Notes under the pieces: generated by a model | What the model was told of the DNA's origin: nothing | The model's database searches: none | What the model saw: only the letters and a program-made list of their open reading frames with translations | Translations under genes and position numbers: made by a program | Assembly: GCF_902459465.1 (NCBI RefSeq) | Contig: NC_047075.1 | Span: forward strand, 14,005,119 to 14,069,118 | Direction: 5' to 3' | From: Asterias rubens | Lineage: Eukaryota; Echinodermata; Asteroidea; Forcipulatida; Asteriidae | DNA length: 64,000 bases | In this document: in pieces, positions 48,690 to 60,550 of the stretch | Position numbering within the stretch: position 1 is the stretch's first letter | Layout of the letters: each line of letters opens with the position of its first letter

Positions 48690-49181
48690 GCCGTTTAACA
48701 CTATTTGTAGTTATAGACTCCTTGGGGATTGGAGATTAGCTTAATTTTGAAAAACCGTGACCTCAAATTGACCTCTACTTCCGGGTCAACCGGAAGTGGG
48801 AACATATCTCAAGTACTGTACAAACAATTTTCAAAAAAGTTTTAATTTTAAACCCCTAGGGCGTTAAAACAAAACTTTGAAAAACAGTGACCTCAAGTTG
48901 ACCTCTACTTCCGGGTCAACCCAAAGTGGGACAATATCGAATTTCAAACTTTTTCAATTAGAGAATCCTTTGACATTGAATATCAGCCTTAGGTTACCGT
49001 TACCCCATATCGAACTCTACTTCCGGGTCAACCGGAAGTGGCAGCATAACTAAAGACCCTATTCAACATGTCCAGAATTGTTTTCAGTTATAGAATCCTT
49101 GGTCATTTTAGCACATAATCCAAGCAAAAGAACACGGACCAGCTTTGTGTTTGTTCACGTTCACAAACACCTAATGTCTAG
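48690..49181 (+). mobile_element. Helitron-like non-autonomous element, second subfamily
   Basis: Three internal boxes of CTCTACTTCCGGGTCAAC near 48770, 48900 and 49011 are related to the acctctacttccggttgaa block of the 8.5-18 kb arrays. The right end has an 8-bp-stem hairpin (GTGTTTGT..ACAAACAC, 49147-49170), then ctaatgt and CTAG at 49178-49181 followed by T. The TGTCTAG|T end is the same as in the arrays although the hairpin sequence differs. The left end is not resolved. Confidence 0.55.
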
Positions 49182-50690
49182 TTTTATAATGTAAATTGCT
49201 GTATTACTCATAAATACCTTTTGTTATCCTTTTGCGGGATTTGTTGTTTGCAGGATTTGTTGAAAATTCCGATTCCATCCATGTGAAAAGCAGGCCCCAT
49301 CACACAGTGGGCCAGGTCAAGGTCAAACTGCGCCAAAATAGGCAACTGGTGATTGTTTCAAAAAACAGTACTTCCATTTTGTTATTGATCTTAATAGTCC
49401 AGGGGTATGTTAAAAGAAAGAATTAATGAAAAAATCTCAAAATTCGGGTTATGACTTTATTTAGACACAAAATGGTAAAAAAGTGCGGCAAAACCGTTGA
49501 ACTTAATGGGTATTTTAACTTGCTGCCCTGAACGGCTCATAAAAGATAATGCCATGAAAACCGTGTCGATGGTTGTTTATAGTCTATATTTCATGAAAAT
49601 TATATTAATAATTAGTTTAATTTCTGTTTACTGTTTGAAAAGGTCTGATAAATCCCATAAAATGTCTCTTAATTTTCATTCATTTCAATCAGAGACATAG
49701 GAAATATAAAATGCCGCTGATTGCCCCTTTAATTCTAACTTGTTTCAGTAGCCTGAACCTTCAGAAACAGTCTTAAACCAAATTGTTTCTTTGATATGCT
49801 TACGTTTAATTAAGAAGAAAAAAAATGAACAAAACGCATATTATAGCAGTTATTAAACTCTTGCCGACCAATCACGATTCAGGACTATGATGACGTCATA
49901 GACCTTTAAAACCATGACCATCAAATTGTACGTATCAGAAAACCCCTTACAACCAACTTTCCATCATAAATATGTTTAAATATAATTTTAATCAAAAATA
50001 TGTTGAGATATAATTTTGGCGCACTTTGATTCAATTCTGGCCCACTGTGCATCGTGACGCTCTTTCCATCAGGGAAGAATTACTTCCCTCCCATGGCCTT
50101 GAGACTATCATAACTGGATTCGAGATCCACTGATATACATCGTGTTCCATCGCCCTTTGCAAACCGGTCATGCTGTTAGGACGATTCATCCAGCCGAAAA
50201 ATGTATCCTTACTGTTTCAGATTTGGTAGGACAAACCCGTTTCTTACAGACAAAAGAAAATAGTTTAATCAAACAAAGTTTTAAATCAATTAATTATTTA
50301 AAAACAATGGAAGCTTTATGAAGAAAACTACAAGAAAGAGTACAAATTAATTAAATAATGTAATCTTGTTAAACAGTATACATGGAATTGTTTGCAGATA
50401 TAGAAAGCAAAAACATCTCCCAATTAACTCTTGGTGTCAAATAATATAACAATGCTTCACAGCAGGGGGAATAAATACCACCTCTTTCTTGCTTATTCGA
50501 TTTCTCCAGATATATTTGGTTGATTTTTAAGACTCAAGATTACTTGCATGATAACATTTAACACTTTTAAACACTTATGCAAACAAAAACATGTTAAATT
50601 GTATAGAACTAATTGTCTGCGATGAACTCATGGACAGTGACACCGTGAACCGCCTGTTTATGCCTCATTAACTGATCATCTACGCGGATA

Positions 50691-51164
50691 CCATAGAGCT
50701 ATATATATTTGAAGCCACCCTGGGCGCAGACATGTTTGATGTGTTGCATGAATTCGGAATTTTAAGCGAACACACATTGCCGTGATTTAATACATTCGGC
50801 GTGTGCGCTTTACGTACGCAACTGTCCAGTCGCGTACGTCCGCGCTACGAAAAACGTAACTTCGTCTTGATTGCCGTTCTAAAAAAAGTAAACGTGCCTT
50901 TTAATCATGACGCACATGATGCTCGCAGTTTGTGCGCTGGGCAGTTTGTGCGCTGATCAGCAGATAGTGCGTTCTTATTTACTGCATTTTTTGCTTCGAT
51001 GGCACATAAAAAAGAACAAACGTACTATCATGCAAATAGCCGTACAATTGTGGTACAAAATTTCAAGCTTTTGTATTGGTTTGTACACAAACATGGATGC
51101 GCCCTCACGGCTTCAAAACCTTGGTGCCTGTATAACGCTCTAGTCATTATGTATAGCTTTATGG
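50691..51164 (+). mobile_element. MITE copy A, TIR CCATAGAGCTATATATA
   Basis: Ends are ccatagagctatatatatt and the inverse tatgtatagctttatgg. The interior matches 52313-52804 in reverse orientation throughout (for example cttcgatggcacataaaaaa and gatgcgccc..ggcttcaaaac). No transposase. Confidence 0.8.
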
Positions 51165-52210
51165 CAGATTATTTTCACAGATTTGTTCTTTTATGCATAT
51201 TATGTTAGCATACAGCAAATGTAAAAGAATGGTCTTTGACAATTACCATAGTGTGCAGAGTCTTTAAGGGGTTTTGTATATATTTAAATTATTAATGGGA
51301 TGTATTTAAAATGCTAACGCTAAACTGTCCAGACAACTTAGTACTTTTAAATTATCAACCAGGTGTAGTAACTGCTCCTTTAAAGCAATCAACCAATCAA
51401 TACAGACCAGAGAAAAGTGACTGGTACCCTGCAAGCAAAAGTGAGTGTATGTTGTAACTGGTTTTTTGTAAACATGTGTGTTATGACGGCAGCCATAGTT
51501 TTTCCTGTTGCAGTTTTACATGTCAAAAAAAAATAAACCAAAAGTTAAGCTTCATCGTGGCGTTTTACTGGCAGTTATCTTCAACAGTTACAAATTCATA
51601 ATTTCGTCTTGAATTGTCATCGTTACGTCAAGTCAGTGTACGTCTGTTTTGCTCGTCTGAACACAAGGAGAAACCGAGACTCTCCCGAAAGTCTGTGATG
51701 TCTCTGATGCATTTCTGACAACTATTTTCTCAGGTAGAAGTGAGTTACTTCTGTAAGATTTTTCCTTTTTTGAACAAAAATAATAAGTTTAATGGAAATG
51801 ACAGAATGTAATATTGTGCACTATTTTTGCTTTTTATTGATTGTCACTAGTGATTATAAACACCTGTATCAAAAAGAAGTGAACATTGACTAATTAAACT
51901 CTTTTTAACCATTTTTTCAATTACGAATACGAAGGTAAAATTACTATTTCTTATTCAGGAAGAGAGATTTGCGAAATCCATGTGTTACATGTACCCAAGC
52001 CCTGTATAGGACTCTTTCTCTGTACACAGATACAGAGTCCTAACAATTTCAACAGACTCACATTCCATGGCGGCATACCTAAAAATCTGTCATTTTCGTG
52101 AAGTAATGCAGCTCCCAATGTTAAAAAATTCCTGTTTTTATCGTTTTCTCACAGTGTTCTCTGTTGCCGTGCGTACGCGTATACATTTGCGTGCAACACA
52201 CTGAAGACGC
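51165..52210. other. Spacer between the inverted MITE copies
   Basis: About 1 kb AT-rich sequence, no supported gene or repeat. Confidence 0.35.
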
Positions 52211-53000
52211 CATAGATATAGAATAGAATAACTAGATCGGCCGCGCGTACATACGCAGGTTCTGGCATGGGGGCCGCCATTGCCTGTCTCCCGTGTACAT
52301 TTTCTGTGCATGGCATAGAGCTATATATATTGACTAGAGCGCTAACAGCCCGTTATACACGCACTAAGATTTTGAAGCCGTGTGGGCGCATCCATGTTTA
52401 TGTACAAACCAATACAAAAGCTTGAAATTTTGTACGGCAATTGTACGGCTATTTGCATGATCGTGCGTCTGTTCTTTTTTATGTGCCATCGAAGCAAAAA
52501 ATGCAGTAAATGTGAACGCACAATCTGCTGATCAGTGCACAAACTGAGTGCGTCATGTGCGTCATGATTAAAAGGCGTGTTTACCTTTTTTTAGTACGGC
52601 AACCAAGTCGAAGTTATGGTTTTCGTAGCGCGGACGTACGGGAGTGGACAGTTGCGTACGTATACGCACACGCAGAATGTAAGATAATCGCGGCAATAAT
52701 GTGTTCTCTTAAAATTCACGCAACACACCAAACATGTCTGCGCCCAGGGTGGCTTCAAAACGCAGAGCAAGTTAGCGCTCTAGTCAATGTATATAGCTCT
52801 ATGGTGCATGGCCTTCAGCAAGTGACTTTTTTTCCGTCAGCGCGTGACATTTAGCGCCTGTGTTCATTTTTGCATGTCGCCTTTCCAACGTGAAACTTTT
52901 AACGCGTCCATGGCAAACAAAAGCTTTTTCTACACAGGCATTGGCGCGTATGTACGCGCGGCAGATCTAGTTATTTTTTTTTTATATCTATAACGGACAA
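52211..53000. mobile_element. Outer inverted-repeat element nesting MITE copy B
   Basis: CATAGATATAGAATAGAATA-aactagatcggccgcg (52211-52257) is answered by the inverse cgcgcggcagatctagtta..tatctat near 52948-52995. MITE copy B sits between, so B probably inserted into an older inverted-repeat element of about 300 bp. Confidence 0.65.
52313..52804 (-). mobile_element. MITE copy B (inverted relative to copy A)
   Basis: Terminal inverted repeats of about 33 bp (CATAGAGCTATATATATTGA..ctagagcgctaac and inverse). The 490-bp body is the reverse complement of copy A with moderate divergence and several indels. Together the two could fold into a long hairpin. Confidence 0.8.
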
Positions 53001-53987
53001 CACTCGCAAAGTTAATGTATTGCCGCTAGAGGTCGCAGAAAGTTAATAGACTCAATCAAATGACAAGGGTCTCGACAGCAGCTTCATTTTGTAAGATGAT
53101 ATAGGGTCATTGTTGTTCTCATCATCACAATATCTTTAAAGCTTCGTGAAAACTGTAAATAAGATTGACAAAACAGTGTTTGAATACAGCGAAATGCAAA
53201 CCGAAATCTTATCGAATACAGTCAAAACATTAACGATATAACTTGTAATTATAGGGCTAATATACTTCAATCATATAAGTTTAAGTAATATCAAAGAGGA
53301 ACATAGTTATCCTGTAAACATACCTCCTTGCTTCCATAGACTTTCACAGCAGAAAAGAGCTAAAATCAGGACAGATCTTCGCGATTGACACATGATTGAT
53401 CTAGAGCTATAATAAGGCATGCATAAGAGATGGCAGCCACCAGTGGTTAAAACAATGTGCTTGTGTGTTTGAGTGTGTCTCTTTACTCCACTCAGTGGGT
53501 CAAAGTACAGTGCTGTGCATAAATCAATAAGTTGAATAGGACTGCACTGACAATATCTATTGAAGACACATGGTGCAAGCTTAGATGTATGAATTCTTGG
53601 TCACCCTATCTTGTCTGCACAGCATTAACCCGCAAACGCAATTCAAGATTTGCGCGTCTTGCGTACACACGGTAGACTGTGAGAGTACGAACACAAATTT
53701 TGGAGCTGCACTATTTCATGAAAATGACGGATTTGTGAAGAATATATGACGATCTAAACCCACGGCAGAAAGATATATGCTGCCTTGGAATGTGAATCTG
53801 TTGAAATTAGTGCTTTTTTGCAGGTAAGGTTTGAGTTATGAAGCTGTGAAAATTTTCCGCCCCAGAAATGTACCCTGATGTCCAGGACGCCACTGTAGTA
53901 CAACATGAAATTGTAAGGCCGCCAGGGCTACATGTACCCCTACACCTTACCCCAAAATTTTGCTATCTAACCATCGCAGTGTAAACA

Positions 53988-54590
53988 TCAATTCTTTTTC
54001 TTCCTCTGCCTCCTCTCTACCAAGTCTTCCAATCCTTTCTGACTGGACTTGTTTCTGAGCCGACTGTTGAACTCAATCCTAGCAGTAGTAGCTTCATCAG
54101 CAGCTTTACGCTTGTATGTAACTGTGGTTACCCTTTTCTCTGTGGTGTGGGGCATGAGAGAGAAGGCAGAGGTTGCTGGCTTGCCCTTTGCTCCCAATGA
54201 GTATGTCACCGTCTGGATGGAGTCAAAAGTTGCAATGTTCATCCTTCCTGATTTACTGTCAAGTATGTCCCCCATAGTGTTGAAGCTACTCTCTACCTGA
54301 GGCCCATGGAATATGCTCAGCGAAACCTTTATCATCTTTCCTAACACAGGATAATTAGAGAAGGTGTCTCCATACCAGCTATCAATACTATCCATATCAT
54401 TGTAGGGAGGGAGTCTGTTGTCAACCTGGAAGTGTTGTACTTCAAATTCATATGCATCATGCTCTTCCTCGCTAATTCCTACAGGTACTGCTTTCGTGTA
54501 GTTGCAGCTGAGACTATGCCCTCTTGCAAGTGGATCTATGGCAGATAGTGCTTTTAACACAGGATTGGCAAGTGGCAACTTCTTCTGCAA
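53988..54590 (-). pseudogene. hAT transposase C-terminal fragment (dimerisation domain)
   Basis: A 200-codon frame beginning at LPLANPVLKALSAIDPLARG and containing the hAT C-terminal dimerisation signature (YPVLGKMIKVSLSIFHGPQV, then SSFNTMGDILDSKSGRM). It ends in a basic tail. It may start at a splice acceptor (gtagttgcag|A). No BED finger or RNase-H core is found upstream on this strand, so it is a 5'-truncated remnant or a last exon whose partners are gone. It belongs to the same broad ZBED/KIAA1586-like hAT family as the gene at 61910, which runs off the window before its own C-terminus. Confidence 0.7.
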
Positions 54591-55039
54591 CTACTTCCCA
54601 CACCCGAGATAAGATTCAGCTGCTGACTAGTTCCACCAGAGATTTGAATTTTGTTGTGCTATCAAACTAAAAATGTTTGACAATATTGTCCTTTATCGAA
54701 TGAAAAATTGCTACATGCTTTTTATATAAAGATCATGTTATGATCGGATACCTTGACAAAATGTTGACGAATATGGCTACTGCTTTTGTGAAGAGACGAT
54801 GTGTTGTCAAAGGCAAGTTTGTTTTTCTAGGCCTTTGAGATTTTGATGCAGATGGTGATGATGGGCTTGCCCTGCATCGTTTATTTTGCACCCGTAACAG
54901 TTGTTGCTGTACGTTGCATCACAAAGATGACATCACAAAGATGACATCACAAAGGGCGCGGGTACCCCAAAATTTACCCCGGGACGCAATTGTGCAGGGG
55001 GTGGGCACCACTTGACGTGAAAACAATGGCGGTGCCCAT
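54591..55039. other. Short non-coding stretch
   Basis: No supported gene. A 14-bp unit acatcacaaagatg is repeated about three times near 54917-54955. Confidence 0.4.
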
Positions 55040-57160
55040 GTGATTTAAGCGCTATTATAGTATAGAAGTGTAAACTTGAGTTTGAACTGTCTCATACCTA
55101 AACTTCCAATATAACCCATTGTATTACAGTAAGTGCTGATTCTTTATATACCAACTGTGGACATCATGCATGGTCAATACACCTCCAAATGAGGACTTTG
55201 ATCATAACATGTAACCATGGACCCACGTGGTTGTATAGTATAGTATATAAGTGTGGACTTGAGTTTATAACTCTTATTAAACTCTGACATTCTGATATAA
55301 CCCATTGTATAACAGTGGGTGCTGACTCTATATACCAACTGTGGACATCATACATGGTCAATAAACCTCCAAATGAGGATTTTGATCATAGCATGTAACC
55401 ATGGACCCATGTGGTTGTATAGTATAGTATACAAGTGTGGACTTGAGTTTATAACTCTTGGAGGTCGTTCAGACACCGTACTAAAGTCGGTTTAACTCAT
55501 GGTTCAACCCGATCGAGTTCAACTCAGTGTGTCTGAACGGATCTAAAGTTAGACTGAATCGAGTTCAACCCACAAAAGTTAAACCGTCGAGCTAGGGGGT
55601 TTATCTTTAGACCGCTTTGGGTTTATCTTTTAACACTGCGTGTGGACAGAACGACATCCGGTTTTAACTCACAACGGACGACCCATTGTGTGTTTCAGTG
55701 CTTGTATACGGTTTCTGTTGCCTCTGAGTGCCAAAAAGCTCAAAGTATTTATATTCTGTTCTTGCCGCTTACCGAGTTGGCGAAACGCCCTCGATCGGTG
55801 TATGCAGTTTAACAACGGTCCACCCCAATGACTTCTTAAATTCTGATTTTTATATATATATTTTCCAAGCGTTTTTTTGTTGACTGTCCTACAACAAATT
55901 GAAACTGTTTTTCATGCGTATACTAGGAGAGCGCAGCGAAGAAGCTGATTTTGTAATGCTTCTCACATGCACAGCGCTGCCATCTCATAGTGATCAATCT
56001 CTGATATCCCATAGTTATCCATCACCGATCCTGTGGATGTGCTTTTCTATTGCCGTCACCGTTACTAGCGTGATGTACTTTCAAATTAGGAGAATGAACT
56101 GCCGTGGGTGCCAGGCTGTGTGTAGGGGAAATTCCCCTTGGCAAGCAATACCACGTTGTTGGGAAGGTAGGGAACAAAATTGAAAAAGTACACGTATTTA
56201 CGTAACTTGCACGTGTGTAGTTGTGTTTATGTATGAATCGGAATAAAAATCGCAGCACCAGCTTTTGAGAGATCGCAACTTCCAATCGATTGAGGTACAA
56301 AGTTTTATTAAATCAGAACCGATGGTATTGATAAAACACAAAAAAAATAAATGTGTTCTGATTCATGGAATATGGATAATATTTTGGTGAGTTTTCTCGG
56401 CTGTTTGTGTCAATTTTTTGTTTGTTTAATTATTTGTTTAATAGTCGTGTTCATGTTTGTTTTAAGTGCCCGCATCCTCCCAACAGTAGAACTGTTTTTC
56501 GCGTTCGATTTAGCCATTTTTATCCAATATATAACATGTTCTGATGATTGTCCAGGGCACTCAGTATCTCGGTGCGTGAACTGATGAACCGGATGTTAGA
56601 GCAATGGGGTCGCGTCTACTTTGACCTCTTAAAAACCGAAGATAAACCCGATTGGGTTTAACTCTGTGCTGTCTGAACGCAATGGGTTTTTATTTTTACG
56701 ACCACCCCCCGCTGCTCGTAAAAGTTAAACCAGTTCGGGTCTAAGTTAGTACGCTGTCTGAACATACCCTTGAACTCATATAATTCTAATATAACCCATT
56801 GTATGAGTGGGTGCTGATTCTTTATATACAACTGTGGACATCATACATCGTCAATACACCTCCAAATGAGGACTTTGATCATAACATGTAACCATGAACC
56901 CATGTGGTTGTATAGTGTAGTATACAAGTGTGGACTGGAGTTTATAACTCTTAAAACTCTGACATTCTAATATAACCCCTTGTATCAGTGGGTGCTGATT
57001 CTTTATATATCAACTGTGGACATTATGCATGGTATATACACCTCCAAACGTGGACTTTGATCATAACATGTAACCATGGACCCATGTGGTTTTATAGTAT
57101 AGTATACGAGTGTGGACTGTCTCATACCTTGACTTCCAATATAACCTAGTGTATTACCAT
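55040..57160. repeat. ~183-bp tandem satellite, about five units, interrupted
   Basis: Units share ctttatataccaactgtgga, acacctccaaatgaggactt and aacatgtaaccatggaccca. Phase points at 55219 and 55403 (184 bp), and 56896 and 57078 (182 bp). The array is split by the TIR element at 55461-56768. Confidence 0.88.
55461..56768. mobile_element. Non-autonomous TIR transposon, 1.3 kb, in the satellite
   Basis: The left end gaggtcGTTCAGACACCGTAC is mirrored by the right end (inverse of gtacgctgtctgaacatacc). Degenerate subrepeats of GTTCAGAC and aagttaaacc/ggtttaac occur in both terminal 200-bp regions. CTTG at 55457-55460 and 56769-56772 may be a 4-bp target duplication (TT alone is the minimum). 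Internal ORFs of 63-94 codons lack features. Confidence 0.75.
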
Positions 57161-57172
57161 CGTTTTATTCAG

Positions 57173-59932
57173 TCGATAGTGAAAGGAGGAGAGTCATTGG
57201 AGAAAAGTGATTGTAAAGATGGAGATACTACAAAGAACACAAGTTGCAGTGCACCCCATGTCTCCGGCTCCTCAACACCAGAGATAACGGTAATTACAAC
57301 ATTAAACCAATTTATATTAACCCCATACAAACTATCCATTGAATACAGTAAAAGAAATTTACTGTGTGTGCCCAATTGAAGAATGATTGATTAGGCAACT
57401 GGCATCTTTAGAAGAATTGCCTAAAGAATAAGTCAATTGAAAAAAATTGAAATAATCAAATATTAAAACCATAATTAAAGTTCTAGACAAAGTACGGATA
57501 AACATTCAGTAAATGCACTTCCATTTTAAGTGTAATTTTTTCTTCCCATAAAAAAAGCAGTCCCCAAAGGATGGCATCTTTTTTGATTTTTTTGTTTTTG
57601 TTTAGATATGCACTGATATAAATTGTTTAAGTTCTCTGTACCCTTATGTAATGCAGAAAAATATAATTACTGTACTATTTCCCTTTTCACAGGCACATGT
57701 GGGATAAGAATAAGATTTTTTGACATGCCTTTTAAAGCAGAAAACAACACTAATTACTCAATGTATTCTTTTTCATGTGTTTATATATTCAGGACATAGA
57801 AGGAGATAGAAGGATCAGGAGAGTCAAGTTCTGGGTGTCTTGAATCAGATGATGGAAGTGACTCCCAATATTTGTATCGAATATTCACAGGAGGACAACG
57901 ATTCAGACTTTGTTCCGAAGTTCGACGAAGCACAGGCGGAAAGCCCTGTTTTCCTAGTAGGGTTACATGCATCTCCTCGCAATGCTTTTTCAGAGGCTGC
58001 CAACGTGGTAGATAGTTCAACAGCTGGTAGCTCATCCCACGTTTCCAGCTCATCCCATGTTTCGAGTTCATCCCATGTTTCCAGCTCATCCTCAGATATA
58101 ACAGTGTTCACGCGTCAAATACAGGAAAACGCAAGTGGGATAAACCCCAATATTGCCTATTTTGTTCGTTACCCCAAATGAAACTACCACGTCACCTTAA
58201 ATCCCAGCACCACGATGAGATGCAAGTCAAGGAATGGGCAGCAATTGAAGAAAAGAAGGAAATCGGCTGATGCTACCAACTATTCCTGGTGTTTCTTTAC
58301 GGACACATGAAATCCTCACTAAGATGACTTGTGACAACACTTCCCGCCTTGTCAAATCAGACAGCCTGATCATAAAGTTTGCAGAAAACCTTACCATGAA
58401 ACACGGACATGCGAGAGATCAGGAGACTTACATCAGACAGAGTACGAGGGAGATTGGCAGGATGGTCCTTGAGTACAGATTAGTGACAGGGGAGAAGAAC
58501 GCTATGCTGGCTGATCTTATTTGCCCTTCCAAGTTTGTTGCTTTGACACGTGCAACTAAACTTGCAGCAGGCTTCGATGAAGATACACATTTATACAAGA
58601 CACCAAGTCTTGCTTCGAAGATAGGGTACCGTCCATCATACGAAGTTGACCCATATGACTATCTACCATGCAGAGACTGTTATGGCTACTACTGCAGAAG
58701 CGATCTTTGGAAACACAAGTGCAGCGAGAAGCCTTCAGAGGAAGTAGATGCAGATGGAGAACTATGTAAAAAGAAAAAAAGAACTCTCCATTGTAAGGCA
58801 AGTCGGCTGATGCTACCAACTATTCCTGGAGTTTCTTCACGGACACATGAAATTCTCACTAAGATGACTTGTGACAACACTTCCCGCCTTGTCAAATCAG
58901 ACAGCCTGATCATAAAGTTTGCAGAAAACCTTACCATGAAACACGGACATGCGAGAGATCAGGAGACTTACATCAGACAGAGGACGAGGGAGATTGGCAG
59001 GATGGTCCTTGAGTACAGATTAGTGACAGGGGAGAAGAACGCTATGCTGGCTGATCTTATTTGCCCTTCCAAGTTTGTTGCTTTGACACGTGCAACTAAA
59101 CTTGCAGCAGGCTTCGATGAATATACACATTTATACAAGACACCAAGTCTTGCTTTGAAGATAGGGTACAGTCTCAAGGCATGTACTGAAAATAAAGTGA
59201 GTCATCATGCTCTTCGCAGTCTTCATGAGGGCAGACGAAAAAAAAAAAAAAAAAAAGGCCATGAAGTCGAAAGGGCATGGTGAGGTTTCGAAGATGACAC
59301 TGTCCGATGTCAAGAAATGTTCGAATGGAGAAGAGAGCATATTAGATGGAGCATTAACAGAGTGGGAACAGGCACTTTGCAGGGTGCTGTGGAGAGTGGA
59401 GATAATCGGAAAGACATCAAGAACAGTTCCTGTTCTTCTGACATCAGAAATAAAAACGCAATGGAATTATTGACATCAAAGCGATCTGAAGCAGGTTATT
59501 ACAGAAAGCAACATCTTTGTTTTCGCTCTGTCAAGGGAAGGACACTTCAGAGCATGCGATACTCTGCAAATTTCGACCCAGTATGGAGCTAAGCATCCTG
59601 AATATTTGAGAGCCACAAGATTAAGAAAACAGATAGCAACAGTGTCTCAAATCATGAACCTAAAAGAGAATGAGTTGGATGTTCTTGCCAACCTTTTAGG
59701 ACATGATATTCGTACGCATCGACAGTATTACCAGCTTCCTGACTCTACATTGCAGCTAGCCAAGGTGTCAAAAGTGCTGTTCAAAATGGAAAGAGGCGAT
59801 CTGAACGGTCTGGCTGGTACGAGTTTCGAGGATATGGAATTGGATCCCAATGAAGGTATGATTATTGGATTATTACAGCAGGACAACAAAATTCAGCAAA
59901 CTGGCTGTTTTAACCCTATAATTTGTGCTTAA
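57173..59932 (+). pseudogene. Second tyrosine-recombinase-like (Crypton-type) gene, rearranged and frameshifted
   Basis: Candidate exons are 57173-57289 (Ser/Lys-rich) and 57793 onward. The order is: acidic Ser-rich N-terminus with a 5-residue SSSHV repeat (18-bp DNA repeats, 58028-58090); a C2H2-type finger (YCLFC..LPRHLKSQHH, near 58155-58210); a second finger (YLPCRDCYGYYCRSDLWKHKC); a core-binding region (REIGRMVLEYRLVTGEKNAM..LADLICPSKF) present twice; and the C-terminal catalytic segment (RLRKQIATVSQ, then LLGHDIRTHRQYYQLP with His and Tyr) ending at 59932. The region where the family has its Arg reads SKGHGEVSKM, so the catalytic Arg seems lost. Frames change at about 57820, 58150, 58268, the A-run at 59239-59257, and again near 59460 and 59580. 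It is a dead relative of the minus-strand gene at 29675. Confidence 0.7.
58266..59163 (+). repeat. Internal ~360-bp duplication within the recombinase-like gene
   Basis: The segment 58266-58626 (LPTIPGVS..TPSLASKIGY) recurs at 58804-59163 with only a few changes, separated by about 180 bp that encode the second zinc finger. The first copy is out of domain order, so it is a secondary insertion or duplication. Confidence 0.92.
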
Positions 59933-59967
59933 ACTGGATTTCACCAAAACACACTACCTGCCGTATG

Positions 59968-60550
59968 TTAGCCTTGTCCAAGGCTCTTTACGCACGCACC
60001 CCGCTTTGAATTCACCAGGTAGCATAACAATACTGGCACGGTACTGCAGTTCTTGACATCCAGTACTACTGTGGGGTTGAAGCATGGTTTTTGAACCTCA
60101 CCCAAAAAAACGAAGCCGAAACAGGCTTGTTCATAATGTAAAAAGGTCAGATGGTGGGCGGAGTTGCTTTATGCTTAATATTTCCCGATGGTGTATGCTC
60201 ATTGATTAATGTACAGTGGCAAGGTGAATACTACACACATCATTACGTCATAATGAGAGTTTAGGATTGGACGATTATCGGCTCAGTACAGGAAATGAAT
60301 ATTCAATATCTGATTCCAGCATTTGTAATAAGCGCTGGAATCCCTGCGCTGTGATAAAGAAAAACATAAGCTGACGTTTACAGTATGAACAAGCCTCTGT
60401 TTCGGCTTCGTGTTTTAGTACGGGTTGAAAAACCATGCTTCGACCTTAGGGTATACTGTATGTCGAGTACTGCAGTACCGTGCCAGTATTGTTATGCTAC
60501 CCGGTGAACTAAAAGCGGGGTGCTTGCGTAAAGAGCCTTGGACAAGGCTA
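59968..60550. mobile_element. Foldback transposon with ~175-bp TIRs and 8-9 bp TSD
   Basis: TAGCCTTGTCCAAGGCTC at 59969 is mirrored by the end ..gagccttggacaaggcta at 60550, and the inversion continues for about 175 bp (tactgcagt, gcttcg, ggcttcg blocks). GCCGTATG flanks both sides (59960-59967 and 60551-60558). If the element starts at TAG, the duplication is 9 bp with one mismatch (T/C). Tips carry the dyad AGCCTTG-TC-CAAGGCT. It encodes no protein. Confidence 0.85.

Larger units (their letters stand above)
47657..50690. other. Gene-free stretch right of the transposon
   Basis: No supported exon. It holds a 61-bp direct repeat and one Helitron-like copy, listed separately; ORFs near 49232-49700 have no recognisable features. 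Confidence 0.45.

Noticed and set aside
55640-56584. Several 60-95 codon ORFs inside the 1.3 kb TIR element
   Set aside because: None carries a transposase or other known motif and they overlap on both strands; the element is treated as non-autonomous.
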